Positions 1-7,516 of a DNA stretch of 15,482 nucleotides are shown here, piece by piece (the first letter of the stretch is position 1; every line of letters begins with the position of its first letter). The notes beneath the pieces are model-generated. The model saw nothing but the letters and a program-made list of their open reading frames with translations. It was not told where the DNA came from and ran no database searches. The stretch covers positions 1 to 15,482 of the forward strand of contig CAYSCH010000231.1 of the NCBI GenBank assembly GCA_964429355.1, given 5' to 3'. This DNA is from JAAYAY01 sp964429355. GTDB lineage: Bacteria; Planctomycetota; Planctomycetia; Pirellulales; Thermoguttaceae. The position numbers were made by a program, and so were the translations under genes.

Positions 1-720
1 TACATCCAAGTTTGCCTCGACTCGATGGCTCGCGTGCTTGGCGACGACTTTCATCTCGTGACTCCGGAGACGGTCAACCAGTGGGTTCCGCCAGGCACCC
101 TCCATCCCGCGTGGCGGGGCCTGCCGCAGCCGGCACTGCGGGCGGATTGCTTACGTGCGGCACTCCTGGCCGTGCACGGTGGCTGGTGGTGGGATGCAGA
201 TACGGTGGCGATTGACTCTCCTTTATCGCTCCATAAACGACACCGAAACGCCGAAGCATTGTACACCACGTGGACCAAGGCTCCTGTGCGGGTACTGAAC
301 GGGTACATTTACATTCGGCACGGATCGAAACTAGCGACGAAATGGCTTGCAGGCGTGAACGACTCACTTCACCGCGACCGACACATTGAGTGGTGCTCTC
401 TCGGAGAAAAGTTGATCACCGACATGATGCTCTCCGAACCGAAGGCAGTGCGCTTTTCGAGGGGCATTGTTTTGCCGATCGACATCGACGAGAGTGTATC
501 GCAGTTTTTCGATCCTGCCGATTGGCGATTGTCTGTATGTTCCCATGGGCTTTCATCTCACTGCTCGCCTCCGTGCTTCGGACTCAATCACTCATGGTTC
601 TGGTTTCATCGCCGCGCCGACATACTCTTGCCTCGCGCGCAATGGCCTAAGAGTCCACTGCTGATCCATCAACTCCTCGACTGGGCTGCAACCCTCAACG
701 AATGCCATGCCAATCCCTAA
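1..720 (+). CDS. GT32-like glycosyltransferase, 5' end outside window
   Basis: The frame is open from base 1 and 239 codons are visible. Residues before the first ATG (base 25), around CLDSMARVLGDDFHLVTPE, look like the start of a GT32 / capsular-polysaccharide sugar-transferase domain, so the true start is probably upstream. The key motif is GGWWWDADTV at visible residues 60-69: a DXD-type DAD following a glycine-aromatic run, which in this family binds the metal and nucleotide sugar. The stretch before it, LRADCLRAALLAVHGG, is the usual helix of GT32 enzymes. There is no signal peptide or membrane segment in the visible part, so a cytoplasmic enzyme is likely. The last 14 bases overlap the next gene, which ends in a domain of the same fold, so the two probably act in one pathway. 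Donor and acceptor cannot be read from the sequence. Confidence 0.72.
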   Translation, partial: YIQVCLDSMARVLGDDFHLVTPETVNQWVPPGTLHPAWRGLPQPALRADCLRAALLAVHGGWWWDADTVAIDSPLSLHKRHRNAEALYTTWTKAPVRVLNGYIYIRHGSKLATKWLAGVNDSLHRDRHIEWCSLGEKLITDMMLSEPKAVRFSRGIVLPIDIDESVSQFFDPADWRLSVCSHGLSSHCSPPCFGLNHSWFWFHRRADILLPRAQWPKSPLLIHQLLDWAATLNECHANP

Positions 721-3646
721 AGCCTCGATCTGCCTCTCAACATTCAATAAGCCGCATCTGCTCAAGTCGACTCTAGAAAGTATCTATCGACAGAAGCCGC
801 CGTTTCTGTTCGAGACGATTGTTGTCGACGACGGTTCGGCCGACTCTCAGGTCCGCGATATTTGCCACGACTTCCCGGTACGTTATCACCGCATCGACCG
901 GGAGCCAGTATTCCGCAATCCGTGTCAGGCTCGAAACGTGGCCTACAAGCTGGCCAGGGCTGATGTGATCATTGCTCAGTCGGATGAAGTGCTACACGTG
1001 TCAGAAGATGCAATCGAGCGGCTGACGCTGGACCTAGAACCTGGGACGATGCGGTTCGCCCACGTGTTCTGTCTGTCGCAAGAAGGTAAGGTTGATGGCG
1101 TGTACACCGGCCCGACGAGAAAAGCTCCTTACTTTTTCCTCGGCTCCATGTGGCGGGAAGATCTCTATGCCGTGGGCGGTAACGACGAACAGTTCCTTGT
1201 CTCGCCAGCCTGGGAGGATCAGTGGTTCGCCGACTGCATGATCCGAGGTCGTGGGCTCACGCCGGTTTTCGCAACGAACGTCGTCGGCCATCACCAGTGG
1301 CACGTCTACTGCTCGCGACCGGAGACCGAAGGACCATCAAGGGATCTCTACAGGCGGAAACTCAATGCTTCACTGCTCGGCGGTGCGCCATGGGTTGCTT
1401 CAGGCGGCCCGTGGCCCATGATCGAATTTGCAACAAGGGACGTGACTAAGCCGGTGACGACTGCCCAGGTGGAGGCGAAATTCACCGAGATCTATCATCA
1501 CAAGTCATGGGGGCCTGATCAGGAATCACGGAGCGGCGCGGGGTCGAGTCTCAAAGCAACCGAACGGGCGCGAGAGGCGTTGCCGCTACTCATGGCAAGC
1601 CGCGGCATGAAATCGCTCCTCGACATCCCTTGTGGCGATTTCAACTGGATGCGAGAGACACGGATTGGCTGGGTCGACTACACTGGCGGCGATATTGTCG
1701 GCGAACTCATCGACGAACTCCAATCCCGCTACGGCAATGAGCGAAGGCGGTTTCTGAAGCTCGACCTCCTATCGTCCGAGCTTCCGCAGGCCGACCTGGT
1801 GCTGTGTCGCGACTGTCTCCAGCATCTTTCGCACGTGGATTTTCAGCGTGCAATTGCCAATATCGTGCGGAGCGGAGCAAAGTGGCTTCTGGCCACGACG
1901 TTTCCAGGTCGACTGCCAACCGACAACAGGCCGATAGAAACCGGTCAGTGGTGGCCCCATAACCTGGAGGCTGAACCGTTCAATTTTCCTCCGCCAGTCG
2001 AATTGATCAACGAGGATTGCCAGGAGTGGTATCCATACTTCGCAGACAAATCGCTTGGGCTCTGGATAGTGGCGGATCTGGTTGACAAACCAAAATCGCT
2101 CACGGTGTGCGTCGACTACGATGATTTTCTGACCGTGACTCTACCACGAAACAAGCGGCATTTTTCACGGACCCTGGTAGTTACGTCGCCGACTGATACG
2201 CAGACACAGGAACTAGCCAAAGAACAGGAGTGCGAGTGCTATGTGACCGATGCTTTTTATCGGGATGGTGCCGTATTCAATAAGGGTCTGGCCGTTGAAG
2301 AAGCATTTGACGTTCTCGGGCGTGACGGCTGGATCTGTGTGTGGGACGCCGATGTTGTGATGCCGGAGTCCATCGACATCCAGAACCGCGAACAGGACTG
2401 TCTGTACGTGCCAGGCCGCCACATACTGGATCAGCCAGGTCGGTTCTCTGACGATCTGAACTGGGCGACGTTACCACTGCCAACACAACCCCACGAGTTT
2501 GACGGCTATTGTCAGATCTTTCATGCGTCGGCGATCGATCCGCCATGGTACGGAACGACATGGACGCACGCGGGCGGGTGCGATAGCGATTTTGAATTCA
2601 AGTTTCCTGCGGAGAAACGCCGTCGTGCACCATTCACGGTCTTGCACTTGGGCACCGACGGCAGCAATTGGCGCGGTCGAGTAACGCCACGTATTGACAC
2701 TGGCGAGATCCCAGCGGCTGCTGAGGATCGGACGCAGCAGATGCGACAGATGCTGGCCGACCGGAAGACCTACGGAACAGCTCGTGAGCATGTTGCACCG
2801 CAACCAGCTGTTGACGCAATCCCGAGGTGTATGTCCTTTTTCTGGTCAGGGAGACTGTCGTGGATCCGTTACCTCACGCTCGAGACCTTCCGCCGCTGGA
2901 ACCCCGACTGGCAGATGCGGCTGTATGTGCCAGATGTTACGCTCGGCTCGCGGCAGTGGCGGACGCCAGAACGGGACGATACAGGATACCACGGAACAGG
3001 CTACGGAGGCTGCTTGAAAGCTCTAGGAATCGAGGCGGTGTCGTATCTACCGCCAGTTGATGGGGTGGCTCCTGCTCAAGCGAGTGACTTGGCCGCCTGG
3101 TCTGTGCTGGCCACCGAGGGCGGCTGGTACGCCGACATGGATATTTTATGGCTCGGTCCGATGGACGGCGTGGCGGCGAAGGTCGCCCAAGCCGATGCTG
3201 TTTTCTGCCTTGAATCCGGGATGCTGGCCGTTGGTCTCCTGGCTGGGCGGCCAAGGTGCGAGATCTTTCAGACCATTTTAAGGACGGCGGTGGCCTCGCC
3301 GCGAATCGACCAGTACCAGAACTTCGGGACCGATGCGGCCTACCGCACGTTTCGCCCGCCCGGCCGAAGCCGGGAGACGATTGGCACGCGTACTGTGGCC
3401 GAGATCCGTCGCCGCTACCGCCAATTGCGAGTCGATGTGTTACCCGACGTCACCGTTTATCCATGGGACTGGCGCCAGATCGACGAGATCTTTGAGCGTG
3501 ATAATCCACCGCCGGCCGGTGCGGTTGGAATCCACTGGTTTGGAGGTTCAGCCGTGGCGCAGGAGTGGATTCGGCGGCTTGTGCCAGATAACTGGCAGCA
3601 GTTCTCCAATACGTTCACGGCGTGCTTGCGGCAGCTCGGATACTGA
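707..3646 (+). CDS. Four-domain glycosyltransferase-methyltransferase fusion
   Basis: This 979-residue protein appears to join four enzymes. Residues 1-245 are a GT2 (GT-A fold) transferase: ICLSTFNKPHLLKSTLESI, then ETIVVDDGSAD. Residues 250-465 are a class I SAM methyltransferase with LLDIPCGDFNWM (about 304-315), a GGDIV strand and LCRDCLQHLS. Residues 465-700 are a second GT-A-like domain, starting SLTVCVDYDDFL, with FYRDGAVFNKG near 517 and VWDADVV, whose DAD is 547-549. Residues 706-979 are a GT32-like domain with EGGWYADMDILWL, whose DMD is 810-812. No transmembrane segment is evident. It probably transfers more than one sugar and methylates the product, but the substrate is unknown: cell-surface glycan, virion protein or modified DNA. 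The ATG at 707 overlaps the preceding gene and no Shine-Dalgarno is seen, so coupling is likely. A terminator follows at 3766. Domain folds are inferred from motifs only. Confidence 0.8.
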   Translation: MPIPKASICLSTFNKPHLLKSTLESIYRQKPPFLFETIVVDDGSADSQVRDICHDFPVRYHRIDREPVFRNPCQARNVAYKLARADVIIAQSDEVLHVSEDAIERLTLDLEPGTMRFAHVFCLSQEGKVDGVYTGPTRKAPYFFLGSMWREDLYAVGGNDEQFLVSPAWEDQWFADCMIRGRGLTPVFATNVVGHHQWHVYCSRPETEGPSRDLYRRKLNASLLGGAPWVASGGPWPMIEFATRDVTKPVTTAQVEAKFTEIYHHKSWGPDQESRSGAGSSLKATERAREALPLLMASRGMKSLLDIPCGDFNWMRETRIGWVDYTGGDIVGELIDELQSRYGNERRRFLKLDLLSSELPQADLVLCRDCLQHLSHVDFQRAIANIVRSGAKWLLATTFPGRLPTDNRPIETGQWWPHNLEAEPFNFPPPVELINEDCQEWYPYFADKSLGLWIVADLVDKPKSLTVCVDYDDFLTVTLPRNKRHFSRTLVVTSPTDTQTQELAKEQECECYVTDAFYRDGAVFNKGLAVEEAFDVLGRDGWICVWDADVVMPESIDIQNREQDCLYVPGRHILDQPGRFSDDLNWATLPLPTQPHEFDGYCQIFHASAIDPPWYGTTWTHAGGCDSDFEFKFPAEKRRRAPFTVLHLGTDGSNWRGRVTPRIDTGEIPAAAEDRTQQMRQMLADRKTYGTAREHVAPQPAVDAIPRCMSFFWSGRLSWIRYLTLETFRRWNPDWQMRLYVPDVTLGSRQWRTPERDDTGYHGTGYGGCLKALGIEAVSYLPPVDGVAPAQASDLAAWSVLATEGGWYADMDILWLGPMDGVAAKVAQADAVFCLESGMLAVGLLAGRPRCEIFQTILRTAVASPRIDQYQNFGTDAAYRTFRPPGRSRETIGTRTVAEIRRRYRQLRVDVLPDVTVYPWDWRQIDEIFERDNPPPAGAVGIHWFGGSAVAQEWIRRLVPDNWQQFSNTFTACLRQLGY

Positions 3647-3648
3647 AA

Positions 3649-3666
3649 AGTTCCACCCGTGGAACT
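3649..3666. repeat. Perfect 8-bp inverted repeat after the glycan genes
   Basis: AGTTCCAC-CC-GTGGAACT begins three bases after the TGA of the fusion gene. On the minus strand the stem is followed by TTTTC; on the plus strand only by a weak ATTCTCTT. It could be a weak terminator (better on the minus strand) or a protein-binding palindrome. A looser pair, CTATCT (3706-3711) with AGATAG (3724-3729), lies in the same spacer. No convincing promoter boxes were found between 3667 and 3765. Confidence 0.45.
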
Positions 3667-3765
3667 ATTCTCTTAATGGCCACATGGATCTTCTGGACAC
3701 AGAAACTATCTAGCAGACAATCCAGATAGACGGAAACCTTGGCCCGGTTCCCGTGGGTCCTTCCG

Positions 3766-3801
3766 AGGCAGTGCGGTGCCGCATCCACCGCACTGCCTTT
3801 T
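3766..3801 (+). terminator. Strong rho-independent terminator
   Basis: The arms GGCAGTGCGGTG (3767-3778) and CACCGCACTGCC (3786-3797) are exact reverse complements around a 7-base loop. A3766:T3798 adds a thirteenth pair and TTTT follows. The orientation fits ending transcripts of the glycosyltransferase genes. It ends only a few bases before the ATG at 3805, so the head genes need readthrough, antitermination or a very short leader. Confidence 0.85.
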
Positions 3802-3804
3802 GTC

Positions 3805-4002
3805 ATGGCCGACGACATCACCAGCACGATCGTGACTAACGCCCAAGGGCCTCTCTACGCCCAGGGCGATCAGGGTGCGATGCGACAGCATCCGCTCCCG
3901 GACCAGATTGAGGCGGACCGATACGGCAAGTCTGTAGCGGCAGTCAAATCGACCGGGCGGGGATTCTTGCTCACCCAACTTAGGCCTCCGGGGACCGTCT
4001 GA
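3805..4002 (+). CDS. Small protein in the head-tail connector (gpW-like) position
   Basis: This encodes 65 residues, starting MADDITSTIV and ending LLTQLRPPGTV. A longer version from TTG 3739 exists in the same frame, but it would translate straight through the terminator hairpin and give an atypical leader, so ATG 3805 is preferred. No Shine-Dalgarno is visible. The stop overlaps the portal start by one base (TGATG), which supports real translation and coupling. Position immediately before a lambda-type portal, small size and a basic middle (RYGKSVAAVKSTGRG) resemble lambda gpW, the head-completion protein. That assignment rests on position and size, not on a recognised motif. It could also be a portal accessory protein of unknown role. 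Confidence 0.6.
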   Translation: MADDITSTIVTNAQGPLYAQGDQGAMRQHPLPDQIEADRYGKSVAAVKSTGRGFLLTQLRPPGTV

Positions 4003-5420
4003 TGCCGCGTCTCCTGGACCAGTACGGCCGACCCATCGCCAGTCGTGACATCCGCGCAAGGCTCCTCCGGGCCAAGTGGGACGCTGCACAGACGGTAAAT
4101 GAGAACACGCGGCATTGGGCCAACACCGACTCTCTGGCGGCCGATGCGGCAGCATCCTATACGGTCCGCAAGACCTTGCGTGAGCGTGCACGCTACGAGG
4201 TGGCAAACAACAGCTATGCTCGCGGCATTGTGCTTTCGCTCGCCAATGACACGATCGGCACTGGTCCACGACTGCAGTTGCTCCTAGACACCGAACCTCG
4301 AGTGAGCGAGCTGCTCGAGCGGGAATTCGCCGCATGGGCAGCTGCCGTCAAATTGCCGCGGAAACTCCGCACGATGCGGATGGCTCGTTGCGTCGACGGC
4401 GAGGCGTTTGCTCTCCTGGTTGGCAACAGCCGACTCAAGCAGCCCGTACAACTCGATCTAAGATTGGTTGAGTGCGATCAGTGCCACACTCCCGACATGC
4501 TTGGCAACGAGCAAAATCAGGTTGACGGCATCCGATACGATCAGCTCGGTAATCCGATCGAGTATCACTTTCTCCGTGCACATCCTGGAACCGACACCTG
4601 GTCGATCGTCGAAGCCACTGAGTACGACAAGTGGTCCGCAGACAGTGTGGTCCACCTCTACCGACTCGACCGTCCCGACCTCCACCGCGGTATTCCCGAG
4701 ATCACGCCAGCGTTGCCGCTGTTCGCACAATTGCGGCGATACACTCTGGCTGTCATCGCCGCGGCCGAGACTGCCGCCGACTTTGCTGCAGTGCTCTACA
4801 CCGACTCTCCTGCTGTCGATCCTGACCAAGTCGAGCCACTGGACTACATCGATCTCGATCACCGAATGGCAATGACGCTGCCTATGGGTTGGAAACTTGA
4901 GCAGACCAAACCGGAACAACCGACGACCACCTACAGCGAGTTCAAGCAGGAGATTCTCGACGAAATCCTACGATGTCTCCTCATGCCGCACAACGTCGGC
5001 GTAGGCAACTCGGCTGAGTACAACTACGCATCTGGTCGCCTAGACCACCAAACCTACCATAAAGCAATCGCGATCGACCGGTCTGAACTCGAAAGCGAGT
5101 GTCTTGATCGCATCTTCTCACAGTGGCTCTACGAAGCCCGCCGTATTCCCGACTATTTGCCGCCGCTCCCCGACTCCGTGCCGCATGAGTGGTATTGGGA
5201 CGGGTTCGCGCATGTGGATCCGGTCAAGGAAGCATCCGCCAAGGAGATTCTCCTTCGCAACAACCTCACCACATTGGCCTGGGAGTATGCCCAGGAAGGT
5301 CGCGATTGGGAGACGGCTGTCAGGCAGCGCGGTCGGGAGATCGAGGCATTGAAGGCGGTCGGGCTCGAACTGGAACCAGAACTAACACGGGATCCGGACA
5401 GCAATGCCAAAACCGAGTAA
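4002..5420 (+). CDS. Phage portal protein, lambda gpB family
   Basis: This 472-residue protein forms the dodecameric ring at the capsid vertex through which DNA enters and leaves, and to which head-completion proteins attach. Diagnostic features of the lambda-type family (PF05136) are RARYEVANNSYARGIVLSLA followed by NDTIGTGPRL near residues 62-90, a central acidic/aromatic region, LMPHNVGVGNSAEYNYASGR around 328-347, and the C-terminal WYWDGFAHVDPVKEA. Lambda gpB is somewhat longer (533 residues), and this protein has no obvious extra C-terminal domain. It starts at ATG 4002, one base into the stop of the preceding small gene, and its end overlaps the protease/capsid gene by 17 bases. That matches the tight packing of phage head operons. 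The family call is confident; it is based on motif recognition rather than a search. Confidence 0.92.
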   Translation: MPRLLDQYGRPIASRDIRARLLRAKWDAAQTVNENTRHWANTDSLAADAAASYTVRKTLRERARYEVANNSYARGIVLSLANDTIGTGPRLQLLLDTEPRVSELLEREFAAWAAAVKLPRKLRTMRMARCVDGEAFALLVGNSRLKQPVQLDLRLVECDQCHTPDMLGNEQNQVDGIRYDQLGNPIEYHFLRAHPGTDTWSIVEATEYDKWSADSVVHLYRLDRPDLHRGIPEITPALPLFAQLRRYTLAVIAAAETAADFAAVLYTDSPAVDPDQVEPLDYIDLDHRMAMTLPMGWKLEQTKPEQPTTTYSEFKQEILDEILRCLLMPHNVGVGNSAEYNYASGRLDHQTYHKAIAIDRSELESECLDRIFSQWLYEARRIPDYLPPLPDSVPHEWYWDGFAHVDPVKEASAKEILLRNNLTTLAWEYAQEGRDWETAVRQRGREIEALKAVGLELEPELTRDPDSNAKTE

Positions 5421-7419
5421 ACCCCAAATACATGCCGGAGACTTGATTCTGGCCGCGGATGTCGACATTCAGGCAGCCGAGCCCGAGGCGAGTGAAACCG
5501 TCAAGGTCAAGGTGACCGCGTACACCGGGGACCTGATGTCAACCTACGGATGGGATGCGGTGGTGATCGACTTGGCAGGCCTCAAGGCCGCGGACCAAAT
5601 CCCGCTGCTTGCGGACCACGACAGCAGCCTTGGCGGCATTGTGGGTTTCGGTGCTGTTACGAACAGCGGGAAGCAGTTGATCGTCGAGGGGCAACTCTCG
5701 TTGGCCAATGACACAGCCAAGCGAATCGTCACGCTCGCGAAGGATGGCTTGAAGCTCCAGGCGTCTGTGGGTGTACGCCCCATAAAAACCGACTGGCTTG
5801 CTGGTGGGAAAAGCATCCAGATCAACGGGCGATCTATCAAATCAGACCGCGATTTTGCGGTAGTAAAACGCGGTCTTCTCCGCGAAGTTTCCATCGTCGC
5901 GCTCGGAGCGGACTCCAAGACCAAGGTCTCGGTCGCCGCCTCGGCCGGCATAACCCATGGAGTAAAAGCAATGGACGAGCAATTTCGTCAATGGCTCATT
6001 GCCGGCGGATGGGACAACCCCGACGAGCTGGCGGAGTCACAGGTGAAAATCTTGGAGGCGGCCTGGAAGAAAGAGCAGACGCCACCGGACGAGAAGCCGG
6101 AGCCCACGATAGTCAACGCCGGCGACGTCGACCAGTTCCTGGCGGCCCAGGCGGCGCAGACCGAACGGATTGCCAAGATCCGCAGTACCTGCAACGGCGA
6201 TCATCCGGCCATCGAGGCGCAGGCCATCCGCGAGAACTGGACGGTTGAAAAGACCGAACTGGCCGTCCTGCGGGCCTCCCGCCCGACCGGACCGGCCATC
6301 CACGACGGCTCGGTTAAGGTCGCACCGAAGATCCTCGAGTGCGCCGTCCGTGCGGCCGGGAGCGAAACCTTTGAGAAGCTCCATAAGGAGTACGGAGACC
6401 AGGTAATCGAGGCCGCCGAGAAGTACCGCGGTCTCGGTCTGCGATCTCTGGTGGACCTCTGCTGCCGGATGGAAGGGCGCCCAACGCCGAGTTTCTCGGA
6501 CAGCCCCCGCGACATCATGGCCACCGGGTTCTCCACGGCGAGCTTGTCAGGCGTCCTCGGCGACTCGGCTCGCAAGGCAATGCAGGCTGCCTATGTGGAC
6601 TTCCCGTCGGCAGCCAAGACCATCTCGAAGAAGCTCACAACGAGCGACTTCAAGACGCACACAGGTTACCGGTTGACCGGCGATTTCGTCATGAAGGAAG
6701 TCGGGGCGGGCGGCGAGTTGAAGCACGCCACGATCGACGAGGAAAGCTACACCTACTCGGTCGACACGTACGGCCGGATTTTCGGCGTCACGCGAACCAT
6801 GCTCATCAACGATGACCTGGGAGCCTTCACCGAGATTCCCCGCATGATCGGCCGTGGCGCCGCCCTGGCTCTCGAGCAGGCCTTCTGGACCCTGGTCCTG
6901 GCCAACACGTCCAGCTTCTTCGGCTCCGGCAACAGCAATCAGATTACCACAGCCTTAGGTTCGGCCGGCCTGAAGGCGGCGGTTAAGACGATCCGCAAGC
7001 TGACCGACAGCGACGGGAACCCGATTGTGGTTACCCCTCGCTATCTCCTGGTTCCACCTGACCTGGAAGAGGAGGCCGACGAACTGTATGCGTCGACCAC
7101 CGTCAACACGGGCGGGTCGAGCCGCACGGACAAGGTGCCGAACAAGAACGTCCACGCCGGCAAGTACCAGCCAGTGGTTAGTCCATACCTGTCGAACACA
7201 GGCTACACGGGCTACTCGACCACCGCCTGGTACCTCCTGGCCGATCCTGCGGACGTGGCTTGCTTCGGAATCGCGTACCTCAACGGCAATGAACGGCCGA
7301 CCATCGAAGAGGTCGATGTCAACAAGGACACGCTCGGCAAAGCATGGCGTGGCTACTTCGACTTCGGCGTCTGCCAGGTCGACAAACGCGGCGGCGTGAA
7401 GTCCACGGGTTCCGGCTAA
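5404..7419 (+). CDS. Prohead protease / scaffold / major capsid protein fusion
   Basis: This 671-residue polyprotein has three visible parts. Residues 1-190 resemble the HK97-type prohead protease (U35 family): the histidine in LLADHD (H72) and the serine in LREVSIVALGAD (S163) fit its catalytic pair. Residues 190-370 are charged and helix-rich (MDEQFRQWLIAGGWDNPDEL, then AAWKKEQTPPDEKPEP), as expected for a scaffolding/delta domain. From about MATGFSTASLSGVLGDSA (372 onward) the sequence is an HK97-fold capsid protein. Separate genes are the rule in lambdoid phages, but protease-capsid fusions are a recognised type. Self-cleavage during assembly would release the mature shell protein. ATG 5971 (MDEQF) could be an internal start giving scaffold-capsid without protease, but no Shine-Dalgarno is seen there. 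The capsid part has more GC-rich third positions than the protease part. Confidence 0.9.
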   Translation: MPKPSKPQIHAGDLILAADVDIQAAEPEASETVKVKVTAYTGDLMSTYGWDAVVIDLAGLKAADQIPLLADHDSSLGGIVGFGAVTNSGKQLIVEGQLSLANDTAKRIVTLAKDGLKLQASVGVRPIKTDWLAGGKSIQINGRSIKSDRDFAVVKRGLLREVSIVALGADSKTKVSVAASAGITHGVKAMDEQFRQWLIAGGWDNPDELAESQVKILEAAWKKEQTPPDEKPEPTIVNAGDVDQFLAAQAAQTERIAKIRSTCNGDHPAIEAQAIRENWTVEKTELAVLRASRPTGPAIHDGSVKVAPKILECAVRAAGSETFEKLHKEYGDQVIEAAEKYRGLGLRSLVDLCCRMEGRPTPSFSDSPRDIMATGFSTASLSGVLGDSARKAMQAAYVDFPSAAKTISKKLTTSDFKTHTGYRLTGDFVMKEVGAGGELKHATIDEESYTYSVDTYGRIFGVTRTMLINDDLGAFTEIPRMIGRGAALALEQAFWTLVLANTSSFFGSGNSNQITTALGSAGLKAAVKTIRKLTDSDGNPIVVTPRYLLVPPDLEEEADELYASTTVNTGGSSRTDKVPNKNVHAGKYQPVVSPYLSNTGYTGYSTTAWYLLADPADVACFGIAYLNGNERPTIEEVDVNKDTLGKAWRGYFDFGVCQVDKRGGVKSTGSG

Positions 7420-7439
7420 CGTCTAGTCGTTTCGCCTCA

Positions 7440-7474
7440 GGCCGGGGCTGGTGCGCAGCCTGCCAGCCCCGGCC
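7440..7474 (+). terminator. GC-rich hairpin between capsid and decoration genes
   Basis: GGCCGGGGCTGG (7440-7451) pairs perfectly with CCAGCCCCGGCC (7463-7474) around an 11-base loop. It is followed by GCTTCT rather than a clean T-run, so it is either a weak terminator/attenuator or an mRNA-stabilising structure. It fills most of the 97-base spacer, the longest gap within the head genes. Confidence 0.6.
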
Positions 7475-7502
7475 GCTTCTCAAGTCACATTCCTCCGCAC
7501 AC

Positions 7503-7508
7503 AAGGAG
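7503..7508 (+). promoter_or_regulatory. Strong Shine-Dalgarno AAGGAG of DUF2190 gene
   Basis: AAGGAG lies 8 bases before ATG 7517 and fixes that start over an in-frame upstream GTG at 7451, which would fall inside the hairpin. Clear sites like this are rare in the window and mark genes for abundant virion proteins. Confidence 0.75.
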
Positions 7509-7516
7509 TTCTTTTT

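Noticed and set aside
3667..3765. Possible promoter with TGGACA (3694-3699) as a -35 box
   Set aside because: No acceptable -10 box lies 16-18 bases downstream.
3739..3804. TTG start for the small gene before the portal
   Set aside because: Translation would run through the terminator stem, and the added residues (ARFPWVLPRQCGAAS) look like translated hairpin. ATG 3805 is in frame and gives a normal protein.
3706..4335. 209-codon open frame on the minus strand over the terminator and portal start
   Set aside because: Its Arg/Cys/Pro-rich composition is typical of antisense shadow in GC-rich DNA, and it overlaps the portal and the terminator.
7451..7516. GTG start upstream of the DUF2190 gene
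   Set aside because: It lies in the GC hairpin, and a strong AAGGAG sits properly before ATG 7517.
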